From positions 1-64,000 of the forward strand of contig NZ_JOJM01000053.1 in assembly GCF_000720325.1 (NCBI RefSeq): a DNA stretch of 64,000 bases, in the 5' to 3' direction. The notes beneath the pieces were generated by a model. It saw nothing but the letters and a program-made list of their open reading frames with translations. It was not told where the DNA came from and did no database searches. This DNA comes from Streptomyces sp. NRRL B-1347. Its GTDB lineage: Bacteria > Actinomycetota > Actinomycetes > Streptomycetales > Streptomycetaceae. Below are positions 1 through 8,726 of the stretch, piece by piece (position 1 is the first letter of the stretch; each line of letters begins with the position of its first letter). Position numbers and translations under genes: made by a program.

Positions 1-609
1 GATCTCCTCCACATGCGCGGAGTGCGAGGCGTAATCCACCGGAACCCGGCGGACCCGGATCTCCTCACCCTCCAGCTGCGCGACCATCTCATCCAGCGCG
101 CCCGCGTCACCGGACACCACAACCGAACCCGGGCCATTCACCGCCGCAACGGATATCGCACCGCCCCAAGCGGCGATACGCTCCCTGGCCTGGTCGACCG
201 GAAGCCCGACCGACACCATCCCACCCCGACCAGCAAGACCGACGGCGATCGCCTGCGAGCGCAGGGTCACCACCTTCGCGGCATCCTCCAGCGACAGCGC
301 ACCCGCCACACACGCCGCCGCGATCTCACCCTGGCTGTGACCCATCACCGCGTCCGGCTCGACACCCACCGAACGCCACAACCGCGCCAACGACACCATC
401 ACCGCGAACAACACCGGCTGCACCACATCCACCCGGTCAAACCCGGGAGCACCGTCAACGCCGCGCAGTACGTCCGTCAACGACCAGTCGACATACGCCG
501 ACAGGGCCGTCTCACACTCACCCATCGCCTCCGCGAACACCGGCGAGGACTCCAGAAGCCCCACCGCCATACCCGCCCACTGCGCCCCCTGACCCGGGAA
601 CACAAACAC
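1..609 (-). pseudogene. Acyltransferase domain of the same PKS module, out of frame with the KS and cut by the window edge
   Basis: Read from the GTG codon at 609, this frame is open to the window edge and gives a textbook AT start ([11 protein letters not shown]), active Ser in GHSQG, the signature RVDVVQ, and VDYASHS near the end. The RVDVVQ and YASH motifs are those of methylmalonyl-CoA-specific ATs, so a methyl-branched extender is predicted. The roughly 20-residue linker normally found between the KS-AT adaptor and FPGQG is missing and the frame is shifted by one base. That suggests a small deletion as well as a frameshift. If the break is real, every later domain of this polypeptide is lost unless translation restarts. 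Confidence 0.85.
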
Positions 610-2257
610 CCTCGGCCACCGCCTCCAGGCACTCGAGGAGCTCCTCACGGCTGGTACCGGTCACCACGGCGCGCTGCTCGAACGCGAACCTGGTCGTCGC
701 CAGGGAGAGCGCCACATCGGCGGCGCCCAGCTCGGGGCGCTCGGCCACGAACTCCCGCAGCCTGGCGGCCTGATCCCGCAGCGCGTCGCCGCTCTTGCCC
801 GACACCACCCAGGCCACCGGACCCGCGACGCCGCCGTCGACAGGCTCCTCGGCCGCCTCGACCTCCGGAGCCTGCTCCAGGATCACATGCGCGTTCGTCC
901 CGCTCACGCCGAACGAGGACACACCGGCCCTGCGCGGCTCGCCCGTCTCCGGCCACGGCCTGGACTCGGTCAGCAGCTCGACCTCGCCCTCGGACCAGTC
1001 CACGTGGCTCGACGGGGTGTCGACATGCAGTGTCTTCGGCAGCACGCCGTGCCGCATCGCCATCACCATCTTGATGACGCCGGCCACACCGGCCGCGGCC
1101 TGCGTGTGACCGAGGTTCGACTTCAGCGAGCCCAGCCACAGCGGCCGTCCCTCCGGCCGGTCCTGCCCGTAGGTGGCCAGCAGCGCCTGCGCCTCGATCG
1201 GGTCACCCAGCGTCGTGCCCGTACCGTGCGCCTCGACCGCGTCAATCTGGCTGGTGGTCAGCTCGCAGTTCTCGAGGGCCTGCCGGATCACGCGGCGCTG
1301 AGAGGGGCCGTTGGGGGCCGTCAGGCCGTTGCTCGCGCCGTCCTGGTTCACGGCGGAGCCGCGCACCACCGCGAGGATCTCGTGCCCGTTGCGCCGCGCG
1401 TCGGACAGCCGTTCCACCAGCAGCACACCGATGCCCTCGGACCATGAGGTGCCGTCGGCAGCGTCGGCGAACGCCTTGCAGCGGCCGTCGGCGGCCAGTC
1501 CGCGCTGGCGGCTGAAGGTGACGAAGCCCTTGGGGCTCACCATGACCGTCGCACCGCCGACCAGCGCCATGGAACACTCGCCCTGACGCAGCGCCTGCGC
1601 GGCCAGGTGCAGGGCGACCAGCGCCGATGAGCAGGCGGTGTCCACCGTCAGCGCGGGGCCTTCGAAACCGAAGGTGTAGGAGACACGGCCCGAGGCGATG
1701 CTGGTGGTGGCGCCGTTGTGGAGGTACGGCTCGATCTCGTCCGGGATCTGCGCGGCCTCGGAAGCGTAAGTGGTGTGCATGGCGCCGGTGAAGACGCCGG
1801 TCTGGCTGCCACGCAACGACGCGGGGTCGATGCCCGCCCGCTCCATGACCTCCCACGACGTCTCAAGGAGCAGCCGCTGCTGCGGGTCCATGGCCAGGGC
1901 CTCGCGGGGCGGGATGCCGAAGAACGCGGAGTCGAATTGATCCGCGTCGTGGAGGAAGCCGCCTTCGCGAACGTAACTGGTACCCGTATGCTCCGGATCC
2001 GGATTGTAGATCCCCTCCACGTCCCAGCCGCGGTTTGTCGGGAAGGGCGAGATGGCGTCCGATCCATCGGCGACCAGGCGCCACAGCGCCTCGGGGGAAT
2101 TCACTCCACCCGGGAATCGGCAGGCCATACCGATGATGGCAATGGGCTCGGTGGCCGAACTGACCAGCTGGCGGTTCTGACGCCGGAGCCGCTCGATTTC
2201 CTTGAACGACTTGCGCAGCGCTTCAACGGCTTTGTTCTGGTTGGATGCAGCAGGCAT
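518..2257 (-). CDS. Modular type I polyketide synthase subunit: docking helix and ketosynthase, frame ends before AT
   Basis: First module of a PKS extension subunit. Residues 1-35 form a charged N-terminal docking coiled coil, so it takes its chain from an upstream subunit. A complete ketosynthase follows, with the start motif [15 protein letters not shown], active Cys in DTACSSAL, and the two His in EAHGTGT and [11 protein letters not shown]. The KS-AT linker then runs into a stop at 518, while AT sequence continues in another frame from 609 downwards. The ATG at 2257 is chosen because GGAG lies 6 nt upstream; a GTG at 2269 is in frame. I see the frame break directly. Whether it is a real mutation or a sequencing/assembly error in repetitive PKS DNA cannot be told here. 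Downstream of a P450 and ferredoxin on the same strand. Confidence 0.9.
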   Translation of the reverse strand: MPAASNQNKAVEALRKSFKEIERLRRQNRQLVSSATEPIAIIGMACRFPGGVNSPEALWRLVADGSDAISPFPTNRGWDVEGIYNPDPEHTGTSYVREGGFLHDADQFDSAFFGIPPREALAMDPQQRLLLETSWEVMERAGIDPASLRGSQTGVFTGAMHTTYASEAAQIPDEIEPYLHNGATTSIASGRVSYTFGFEGPALTVDTACSSALVALHLAAQALRQGECSMALVGGATVMVSPKGFVTFSRQRGLAADGRCKAFADAADGTSWSEGIGVLLVERLSDARRNGHEILAVVRGSAVNQDGASNGLTAPNGPSQRRVIRQALENCELTTSQIDAVEAHGTGTTLGDPIEAQALLATYGQDRPEGRPLWLGSLKSNLGHTQAAAGVAGVIKMVMAMRHGVLPKTLHVDTPSSHVDWSEGEVELLTESRPWPETGEPRRAGVSSFGVSGTNAHVILEQAPEVEAAEEPVDGGVAGPVAWVVSGKSGDALRDQAARLREFVAERPELGAADVALSLATTRFAFEQRAVVTGTSREELLECLEAVAEGVCVPGSGGAVGGYGGGASGVLAGVRGGDG

Positions 2258-2518
2258 CAGAAACTCCACACTTGACGCGTCGTTCGCTGGAAGAGCGCAA
2301 CGGACCTGAAAGTTACGAGAACACGCATTGCCAGACGGACACCGGCCACATTAGCCCTGGTTCCGTAAGGGAAACCCTAGAAACCCACTCAGGCATGGTT
2401 GACGCCTCGGACGTGTTTCCCGGGGATTTGGTTTCAGCGGCGCTTGACCAACCGTGTGATCCTCGCCACGGTCACGTTCTCCGCCGGCATTCGGGGCCCG
2501 AAATCTCAGGCCCTGCTT

Positions 2519-2725
2519 TCACGCGCCAGGGTCTTCTTCGAGGCGGATCGCACCGGTCGGACAACGGGATACGACCTCGCGCAGAACGTCCAGCCATTCG
2601 GCGTCGGGCCGCGCGTCGAGCAGAACGACGGAGCCGTCCTCGTCGCTCTGGTCGAACAGGTCAGGCGCGATCAGCGCGCACTGGCCCGCCGAACAGCACA
2701 CCTCACGGTCGGCGGTGATCCTCAT
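2519..2725 (-). CDS. Small ferredoxin partner of the adjacent P450
   Basis: A 68-residue acidic protein with the Cys pattern of the single-cluster ferredoxins that accompany Streptomyces P450s: REVCCSAGQC near residues 8-15 and a distal RCPTGAI near residue 54. One ligand position of a 4Fe-4S set is not obvious, so a 3Fe-4S centre is likely. Its role would be to pass electrons from a host reductase to the upstream P450. It starts 131 nt after the P450 stop, beyond a strong hairpin, and is followed 261 nt later by the PKS gene. All three genes face the same way, so the pair probably tailors the polyketide. Confidence 0.88.
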   Translation of the reverse strand: MRITADREVCCSAGQCALIAPDLFDQSDEDGSVVLLDARPDAEWLDVLREVVSRCPTGAIRLEEDPGA

Positions 2726-2799
2726 CGGGTCTCAGTCCTACCTTGTCGTTCGAGATGGGCCGACGCGTCTGCGTCTTGTGGGCCCTCTTGCATGACGGT

Positions 2800-2832
2800 G
2801 ACGGACGGTGGGAGAACGTCCCACCGTCCGTC
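2800..2832 (-). terminator. Perfect hairpin between P450 and ferredoxin
   Basis: Two 14-nt arms (2800-2813 and 2819-2832) pair perfectly around a 5-nt loop, 25 nt after the P450 stop. No U-tract follows. It may terminate or attenuate P450 transcription, or stabilise the P450 message relative to the ferredoxin. Confidence 0.6.
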
Positions 2833-2856
2833 GCATTCACCGCTTGTACGTCTCGT

Positions 2857-4056
2857 TCAGTCGTCCCAGGTGACGCGGAGCGACCCGGGGCCGTAGTGCA
2901 CGCAGTCGTCCCGCATCGGGACCTCATCAGCCGGTACGGCCAGTCGCAGCGTGGGGAACCTGTCGAACAGGGCCTCGTAGCCGACGCGCAGGATCGTGCG
3001 GGCGAGATGCTGGCCGAGACACTGGTGGACGCCGTGGCCGAGCCCCAAGTGCCCGTGATCCGTACGGCCGATGTCCAGCTGATCGGGGTTCTCGTAGCGC
3101 TCGGGGTCGCGGTTGGCGGCGGGGAGGGCGACAGTGACCACCTCGCCCTTCTTGATGGTCCGACCGGCGAACTCGACGTCTTCGAGCGCCCACCGGCTGG
3201 CCCCGAGGTGGGAGATGGTGAGGAAGCGGAGGAGTTCCTCGACGGCGGCCCCCATGAGCTCCGGGTCCTCCTGGAGCTTTGCCAGTTGGTCCGGGTGCTC
3301 AAGCAGGGTGTAGACGCCCATGGCGAGCATGTTGCCCGTGGTGTCGAAGGCCCCGGTGATCAACGTGGCGGTGATGCCCATGAGTTCTTGCTCGGTGAGC
3401 TGCCCGCCGCGGATGAGGTCCCCGAGGATGTCGTCCCGGGGGTCCTCCATGCGGCTGGGGACGAAGCGGGCCAGGAACCCGCTCATCCCCGACACGGCGG
3501 CGAGCGCCGCGGGAACGGTCGTGGAGAGCCGGCCGAGGGTCTCCACGTGACGCTGGAGGCTCTTCCGCTCCGATTCGGGGACGCCGATCATCTCGCACAT
3601 CACCCGGGCGGGAACGGATTCGGTGAAGACCTCCACCAGGTCGGCGCCCGGACCGGCCTTTTCCAGATCGTCGAGTTGCTCGTGCACGATTCGCTCGATC
3701 ATGGGGGTGAGTTGACGCGTGCGCCGGACCGTGAAAAAGCCGGTGACCAGCTTGCGGTACTTGCTGTGGACCGGGTCGTCCGTCTTCGCAAAAGCACCCG
3801 GATCGGCCGGGCCGTCGTACGCCAGCTCCGTGGGGACGGGGGAGATCAGCCCTTCCTGGCGCGCGCTGAAGCTCTTATGGGTGAAGAGTTCCTTTGCTTC
3901 AGCATGGCGGGTGATGAGCCACCCGGGCGTGCCGTCCGGATAACTCATGCGCGTTATTCGCTCCTGCTCGCGCAGCGGAGTGTAGTCATCCGGAGGATCG
4001 AAGGGGCAGCTCCGCTTGGTGGGCAGCGGCACAGGGGGGTGCAGGGCGTCGACCAA
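2857..4056 (-). CDS. Cytochrome P450, polyketide tailoring candidate
   Basis: A 399-residue bacterial class I P450. The I-helix reads GAFDTTGN (acid-alcohol pair D/T), the K-helix ExxR is EELLR, and the heme loop is LGLGHGVHQCLG with the axial Cys; the usual first Phe of that loop is Leu here. Family knowledge predicts hydroxylation or further oxidation of a macrocycle using the neighbouring ferredoxin. The substrate cannot be read from sequence. The start is a TTG at 4056 preceded closely by GGAGG. It is the first gene of the leftmost minus-strand group, so its promoter should lie in the 4.06-4.4 kb gap. Confidence 0.93.
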   Translation of the reverse strand: MVDALHPPVPLPTKRSCPFDPPDDYTPLREQERITRMSYPDGTPGWLITRHAEAKELFTHKSFSARQEGLISPVPTELAYDGPADPGAFAKTDDPVHSKYRKLVTGFFTVRRTRQLTPMIERIVHEQLDDLEKAGPGADLVEVFTESVPARVMCEMIGVPESERKSLQRHVETLGRLSTTVPAALAAVSGMSGFLARFVPSRMEDPRDDILGDLIRGGQLTEQELMGITATLITGAFDTTGNMLAMGVYTLLEHPDQLAKLQEDPELMGAAVEELLRFLTISHLGASRWALEDVEFAGRTIKKGEVVTVALPAANRDPERYENPDQLDIGRTDHGHLGLGHGVHQCLGQHLARTILRVGYEALFDRFPTLRLAVPADEVPMRDDCVHYGPGSLRVTWDD

Positions 4057-4445
4057 GACTCCTCCATCGATTCACAGTCCATGCATCGAGGTCGTCGGCG
4101 GCTACACCGGCTGGCTCGATCTCGATGTTAGCTTCGCCGCCGACCCGATAACTCACCAGAAGGACTCCGCGGGCGCGTTCTGTGAAATTCCTTAGACAAA
4201 AGGCGGGAGCTGTTGACCCCTGCGCGCGGGTGCACCCACCGCGACGTCCAAGCGTGGCGGCTCCGCCTCTCCCCGACCCCGGGTACGCCGGCTCTGGCTG
4301 CCGCGTTCGGCAAGGCCGATGAGGTGCGGGGTGACGTCGGCGAGGGATGCACCCGCCTCGACGATCACCGCGGCATGGAGAGCCACCCCCCGGCACGCAC
4401 AGCGAAGGCCCGCGCTGCCCGTTCAGGTTCCCCTCTCCTGAGGTC
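4057..4445. other. Intergenic region without a convincing gene
   Basis: This gap separates the P450 (reading left) from the chitinase (reading right). Short open frames exist on both strands, but none has a ribosome site or a recognisable product. It should hold the P450 promoter. Confidence 0.5.
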
Positions 4446-4472
4446 TTGACAACTCGATTGGTCTGGACCAAC
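4446..4472 (+). promoter_or_regulatory. Chitinase promoter with DasR-type operator
   Basis: A perfect TTGACA -35 element lies at 4446-4451. Overlapping its downstream side is ATTGGTCTGGACCAAC (4457-4472), with inverted arms TTGGTC/GACCAA separated by 2 nt. This matches the Streptomyces dre box (near ACTGGTCTAGACCACT) bound by the GntR regulator DasR, which is released by aminosugar phosphates. The position predicts repression of the chitinase until chitin breakdown products enter the cell. Confidence 0.82.
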
Positions 4473-4539
4473 TTTGCGCGCAACAGCGGTGGCCACCGTC
4501 GTCGCTTACGTGCTTCACCTCGCCCCCAGGAGGCCCCCC

Positions 4540-6291
4540 GTGGACCGTGTGCGTCAGGACAGACCCGGCGTCCGCCGGAGGATCAGCGCGGCGCTGGCCG
4601 TCGGTGCGGCCGCCGCGCTCGCCGTCACCGCGCTCGCCGCGCCCGCGCAGTCGGCCGACACCAACGCGGCCGCCACCAAGGCCGCGAGCACCAGAGCGGC
4701 GGACGTCAACGTCGCCAAGAACGCCGGGTTCGAGGCGGACCTGAGCAACTGGACCTGTGCCGCGAACAGCGGTGCCGCCGTCACGACCCCCGTGCACGGC
4801 GGGGCGAAGGCGCTCAAGGCCACCCCGTCCGGCCAGGGCACCGCCGAGTGCTCGCAGATCGTCGCGGTGAAGCCGAACTCGACGTACAAGCTGAGCAGTT
4901 GGGTGCAGGGCAGCTACGCCTACCTCGGTGCCCGCGGCACCGGTACCACCGACGTGTCGACCTGGACGCCGAGCGCCTCGTCCTGGCAGCAGCTCTCCAC
5001 CAGCTTCACCACCGGCGCGAACACCACCTCGGTCACCGTGTACACCCACGGCTGGTACGGGCAGAGCGCGTACTACGTGGACGACGTGAGCGTCTTCGGG
5101 CCCGACGGGGGCGGCGGCCCCGACCCGGTCGAGATACCGCCCGTCCCGGCCGGCCTCGCGGCGGGCACGACGACGCCCACGTCGGTGGACCTGTCCTGGA
5201 CGCCGTCGTCCACGGCGACGGGCTACACCGTCTACCGCGACGGCACGAAGGTCGCCTCGGCCGGTGGCGCCTCCACGACCGTCACCGGGCTCACGCCGGA
5301 GACCACGTACAGCTTCCAGGTGAGCGCCTCGAACGCGGCGGGCGAGTCGGCGAAGTCGACGGCGGTGTCCGTGACGACCCCCAAGGGCGACGGCGGCGGC
5401 GACGGCACGGTGCCCCGGCACGCGGTGACCGGCTACTGGCAGAACTTCAACAACGGCGCGACCGTGCAGAAGCTGCGGGACGTGTCCTCGCAGTACGACA
5501 TCATCGCCGTGTCGTTCGCCGACGCCACCCCCACCCCGGGGCAGATCACCTTCAACCTGGACCCGGCCGTCGGCTACGCCTCCACCGCCGACTTCAAGGC
5601 GGACATCGCCGCGAAGAAGGCCGCGGGCAAGTCCGTGATCCTCTCGGTCGGCGGCGAGAAGGGCACCATCTCCGTCAACAGTGACGCCTCCGCGACGGCG
5701 TTCGCCAACAGTGCCTACGCGCTGATGCAGGAGTACGGGTTCAACGGCGTCGACATCGACCTGGAGAACGGCATCAACCCCACCTACATGTCGAAGGCGC
5801 TGCGCCAGCTCTCGGCGAAGGCGGGCCCGAAGATGGTGCTCACGATGGCACCGCAGACCATCGACATGCAGTCCACGTCCGGCGGGTACTTCCAGACGGC
5901 GCTGAACGTGAAGGACATCCTCACAGTCGTCAACATGCAGTACTACAACAGCGGTTCGATGCTCGGCTGCGACGGCAAGGTCTACAGCCAGGGCAGCGTG
6001 GACTTCCTGACCGCGCTCGCCTGCATCCAGCTGGAGGGCGGCCTCGACCCGTCGCAGGTCGGGATCGGCGTCCCGGCGTCGACGCGGGGCGCGGGCAGCG
6101 GTTACGTCGCCCCGTCGGTCGTGAACAACGCCCTCGACTGCCTGACCCGCGGCACCGGCTGCGGCTCCTTCAAGCCGTCGAAGACGTACCCGTCGCTGCG
6201 CGGCGCCATGACGTGGTCGACGAACTGGGACGCGACGGCGGGCCACGCGTGGTCGAACGCCGTCGGCCCGAAGGTGCACGGCCTTCCGTAG
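4540..6291 (+). CDS. Secreted GH18 chitinase with carbohydrate-binding and fibronectin III domains
   Basis: 583 residues. A Sec signal peptide (about 1-45) is followed by a jelly-roll carbohydrate-binding module (about 55-190), a proline/glycine linker, one fibronectin type III domain (about 205-290), a Gly/Asp linker and a C-terminal GH18 barrel. The barrel has the SxGG motif in ILSVGGEKG and the catalytic DxxDxDxE-type motif in FNGVDIDLENG, with the final Glu as acid/base. It hydrolyses chitin outside the cell. The GTG at 4540 is chosen because AGGAGG lies 6 nt upstream; an earlier in-frame start at 4474 lacks a ribosome site and lies just past the DasR box. A strong terminator follows. Confidence 0.95.
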   Translation: MDRVRQDRPGVRRRISAALAVGAAAALAVTALAAPAQSADTNAAATKAASTRAADVNVAKNAGFEADLSNWTCAANSGAAVTTPVHGGAKALKATPSGQGTAECSQIVAVKPNSTYKLSSWVQGSYAYLGARGTGTTDVSTWTPSASSWQQLSTSFTTGANTTSVTVYTHGWYGQSAYYVDDVSVFGPDGGGGPDPVEIPPVPAGLAAGTTTPTSVDLSWTPSSTATGYTVYRDGTKVASAGGASTTVTGLTPETTYSFQVSASNAAGESAKSTAVSVTTPKGDGGGDGTVPRHAVTGYWQNFNNGATVQKLRDVSSQYDIIAVSFADATPTPGQITFNLDPAVGYASTADFKADIAAKKAAGKSVILSVGGEKGTISVNSDASATAFANSAYALMQEYGFNGVDIDLENGINPTYMSKALRQLSAKAGPKMVLTMAPQTIDMQSTSGGYFQTALNVKDILTVVNMQYYNSGSMLGCDGKVYSQGSVDFLTALACIQLEGGLDPSQVGIGVPASTRGAGSGYVAPSVVNNALDCLTRGTGCGSFKPSKTYPSLRGAMTWSTNWDATAGHAWSNAVGPKVHGLP

Positions 6292-6308
6292 CGAACGAAC
6301 ACCCCGGA

Positions 6309-6342
6309 GGGGCGGACGGACCGAACACGGTCCGTCCGCCCC
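6309..6342. terminator. Bidirectional terminator between chitinase and MFS gene
   Basis: Perfect 15-bp stem (6309-6323 with 6328-6342) around the loop AACA, between two convergent genes. Confidence 0.9.
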
Positions 6343-6400
6343 TTCCGGGCGCCGTCCTCCTGTCGCCGACGTCCGGACGCCGTTCCCGCCCCGTGCCGGC

Positions 6401-7597
6401 CTACCCTCGCAGCCGGCGGCCGCCCGCGAGGGCCACCGCGACGGCCGCCGCCCCGGCCACGCACGGCACGGCGTATCCCGCGTCGGCGCCCGAGGCGTCC
6501 ACGGCCCAACCGGACACCGAGGAGCCCACGGCGAGGCCGATGGCGAGACCGGTGCCGGTCCAGGACATGCCTTCGGTGAACTGGCCCGGGGGCACGTGCC
6601 GTTCCAGGAGCGGCATGGCGGTGATCATGGTCGGGGCGATGCACAGACCGGCGACGAACAGCAGCGCCGCGAGGGTCCAGAGGCCCGGCGCCCACAGCAG
6701 CGGAAGCACCGTCACGGCCATGGCGCACACCCCCGCGAGCCAGTTCCCGTACGGCGTGCCCTTGAGGTGCACCAGACCGAGGACGATCCCCGCGACGCAG
6801 GAGCCCACCGCGTACGCGGCGAGCACCAGGCTCGCCGCCCCCTTGTGGCCGCGCTCCTCCGCGAACGCCACCGTGACCACGTCGACGGAGCCGAAGATGA
6901 CCCCGATGGCGACGTACGTGGCGACGAGCACCTGGAGGCCGCGGGAGCGCAGCGCCAGGCCGGTGCCGTCGGCCGTCCGTGGGTGCGGGGCGGGCTCGGT
7001 GGCGCGCTGGGCGGTGAGCCAGAGGACGCCGACGGTGAGGCATCCGCCCGCGAGCACCACGCCCGCCTGCGGGAACCAGGCGGTGGAAAGGCCGATGGAG
7101 ACGATGGGGCCGACGATGTAGCAGACCTCGTCCACCACGGCCTCCCACGCGTACGCGGTGTGCAGCTCGCGCGGCGAGCCGCGGTGGACCTCGGCCCAGC
7201 GGGCCTTGACCATCGAGCCGACGTTCGGCGCGCACCCGATGCCCGCGGCACACCCGAACAGGGCCCACTCCGGGGCGTCCTGCCGCAGGCAGAGCAGCAG
7301 CCCCGCCGCCGCGACGACGGCGACCGGCGTCACCAGGCGCAGCACCTTCGCCTGGCCGTGCCGGTCCACCAGGCGCGACGTCTGCGGGCCGATCACCGCG
7401 GCCGCGAGCGCGAAGGTCGCGGCCAGCGCTCCGGCGAGGCCGTACCGCCCGGTGACCTGGGAGACGAGCGTGATGACGCCGACGCCCATCATGGAGAGCG
7501 TCATGCGCCCGAAGAAGCCCGCGGCGGTGAACGAGGCCGCGCCGGGCGCGGCGAATATCTTCCGGTAGGGGCTGAACACGGCGGACACAGCTGACAC
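6401..7597 (-). CDS. Major facilitator superfamily exporter
   Basis: About 398 residues with twelve hydrophobic segments in two six-helix halves separated by a charged loop near residue 190. The short basic loop with DRHGQAK between TM2 and TM3 is the usual MFS motif A position. It lacks soluble domains and fits a proton-driven exporter. It is the last gene of a three-gene minus-strand operon after a decarboxylase and an aminotransferase, which suggests export of that pathway's amine or amino-acid product. The start is uncertain: I use the GTG at 7597, 13 nt after the upstream stop; a TTG at 7636 and a GTG at 7588 are in frame. Confidence 0.85.
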   Translation of the reverse strand: MSAVSAVFSPYRKIFAAPGAASFTAAGFFGRMTLSMMGVGVITLVSQVTGRYGLAGALAATFALAAAVIGPQTSRLVDRHGQAKVLRLVTPVAVVAAAGLLLCLRQDAPEWALFGCAAGIGCAPNVGSMVKARWAEVHRGSPRELHTAYAWEAVVDEVCYIVGPIVSIGLSTAWFPQAGVVLAGGCLTVGVLWLTAQRATEPAPHPRTADGTGLALRSRGLQVLVATYVAIGVIFGSVDVVTVAFAEERGHKGAASLVLAAYAVGSCVAGIVLGLVHLKGTPYGNWLAGVCAMAVTVLPLLWAPGLWTLAALLFVAGLCIAPTMITAMPLLERHVPPGQFTEGMSWTGTGLAIGLAVGSSVSGWAVDASGADAGYAVPCVAGAAAVAVALAGGRRLRG

Positions 7598-7610
7598 GGC
7601 GGACCCCGGG

Positions 7611-8726
7611 TCAGCCGGTCGCGCCCGGCCCCGCAAGGGCGGAGCGGAGCGCGGCGGTCAGCGGCGGCACGTCGTGGGGGCGCGGGACGCTGATCCGCGC
7701 CCAGCCCGCGAAGCCCAGGCCCGCCATGTCCCGGATGTGGATGCCGTGCCGCTCCGCCAGGCACGCGATGACGCGCCCGGCCTGCTCGGCGTGGTCGCTC
7801 AGGCGGGCGAGCACGAAGTTCGTCTGCGAGGGCAGGCTCTCCACGCCCAGGTCCGCGAGCTTGGCCCGCAGCTCCCGCCGGGCCGTCGTGCACGCGTCGA
7901 CCACGGTCCGCAGGTGCTCCTGATCGGCGAGCGCGGCGACCGCGGCGGCGAGGGCCACCCGGTTGGTGTTGTATGGCAGGGCGGTGCGGATCGCGGTCAT
8001 CGCGGCGATGAGGTCCGCGTCGCCGAGGGCGTAGCCGCAGCGCAGGCCCGCGAGTCCGTACGCCTTGGAGAAGGTGCGCAGGACCACCACGCCCGGCCGC
8101 CCCAGATGCGGAAGGCCGCTGCCGAAGCACCTGGCGTCGGCGAACTCTGCGTACGCCTCGTCCAGGACGAGGAGGGCCCCGGCGTCGGCACACGCCTCGA
8201 CGAGCGTCGTGATCTGGTCGGCGGTGAGGGCCGTGCCCGTCGGGTTGTGAGGGTTGCACACCACGACGCAGGCCGCGTCGCGCGCCGCCTCGCACACCGC
8301 GTGCAGGTCGATCCCGTCCGCTCCGGCCAGCGGCACCGTGGTCACCGTGTGGCCCGCGGTCTCCAGGGAGGCGGCGTACCCGGCGAAGGTGTTAGCGGTG
8401 ATGACCGTGGGGCGGTCGGCGCCGGAGGTGGCGAGGGCGACGAGCAGGATGATCTCGTCCACGCCGTTGCCGACGATGACCTGGTGCCCGGACAGGCCGT
8501 AGTGCGCGGCGAGGCGGCCGCGCAGGGGCTCGCCGTCGGAGTGCGGGTACCAGTGGGCGTGTTCGAGGGCGGAGCGTGCCGCGTCCATGGCCTTCGGCGA
8601 GGCGCCGAGGGGGTTCTCGGACAGGGCGAGGCGCAGTACGTCACGCGGGTCGTGCGCGACCGGGCTGGCGCGGAACGGCGTCAGCGTACGGAACTCCCGT
8701 ACGGCGCCTGCGGTGTGACGCTCCAT
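7611..8726 (-). CDS. HisC-like PLP aminotransferase
   Basis: 371 residues of fold-type I aminotransferase resembling histidinol-phosphate aminotransferases. Visible features are the N-terminal LSENPLGASP, the substrate/PLP region CNPHNPTG, LDEAYAEF, and the Schiff-base Lys in RTFSKAYGLAGLRCGYA. The start ATG at 8726 shares one base with the stop of the decarboxylase (TGATG), so the two are translationally coupled. A biosynthetic histidine gene would normally sit in the his operon. Its place between a decarboxylase and an exporter suggests a dedicated role in a small specialised pathway. The substrate is unknown. Confidence 0.9.
   Translation of the reverse strand: MERHTAGAVREFRTLTPFRASPVAHDPRDVLRLALSENPLGASPKAMDAARSALEHAHWYPHSDGEPLRGRLAAHYGLSGHQVIVGNGVDEIILLVALATSGADRPTVITANTFAGYAASLETAGHTVTTVPLAGADGIDLHAVCEAARDAACVVVCNPHNPTGTALTADQITTLVEACADAGALLVLDEAYAEFADARCFGSGLPHLGRPGVVVLRTFSKAYGLAGLRCGYALGDADLIAAMTAIRTALPYNTNRVALAAAVAALADQEHLRTVVDACTTARRELRAKLADLGVESLPSQTNFVLARLSDHAEQAGRVIACLAERHGIHIRDMAGLGFAGWARISVPRPHDVPPLTAALRSALAGPGATG

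Noticed and set aside
4423..6279. A 618-codon minus-strand frame opposite the chitinase
   Set aside because: The chitinase on the plus strand has clear domains, signal peptide and promoter; the antisense frame has none.
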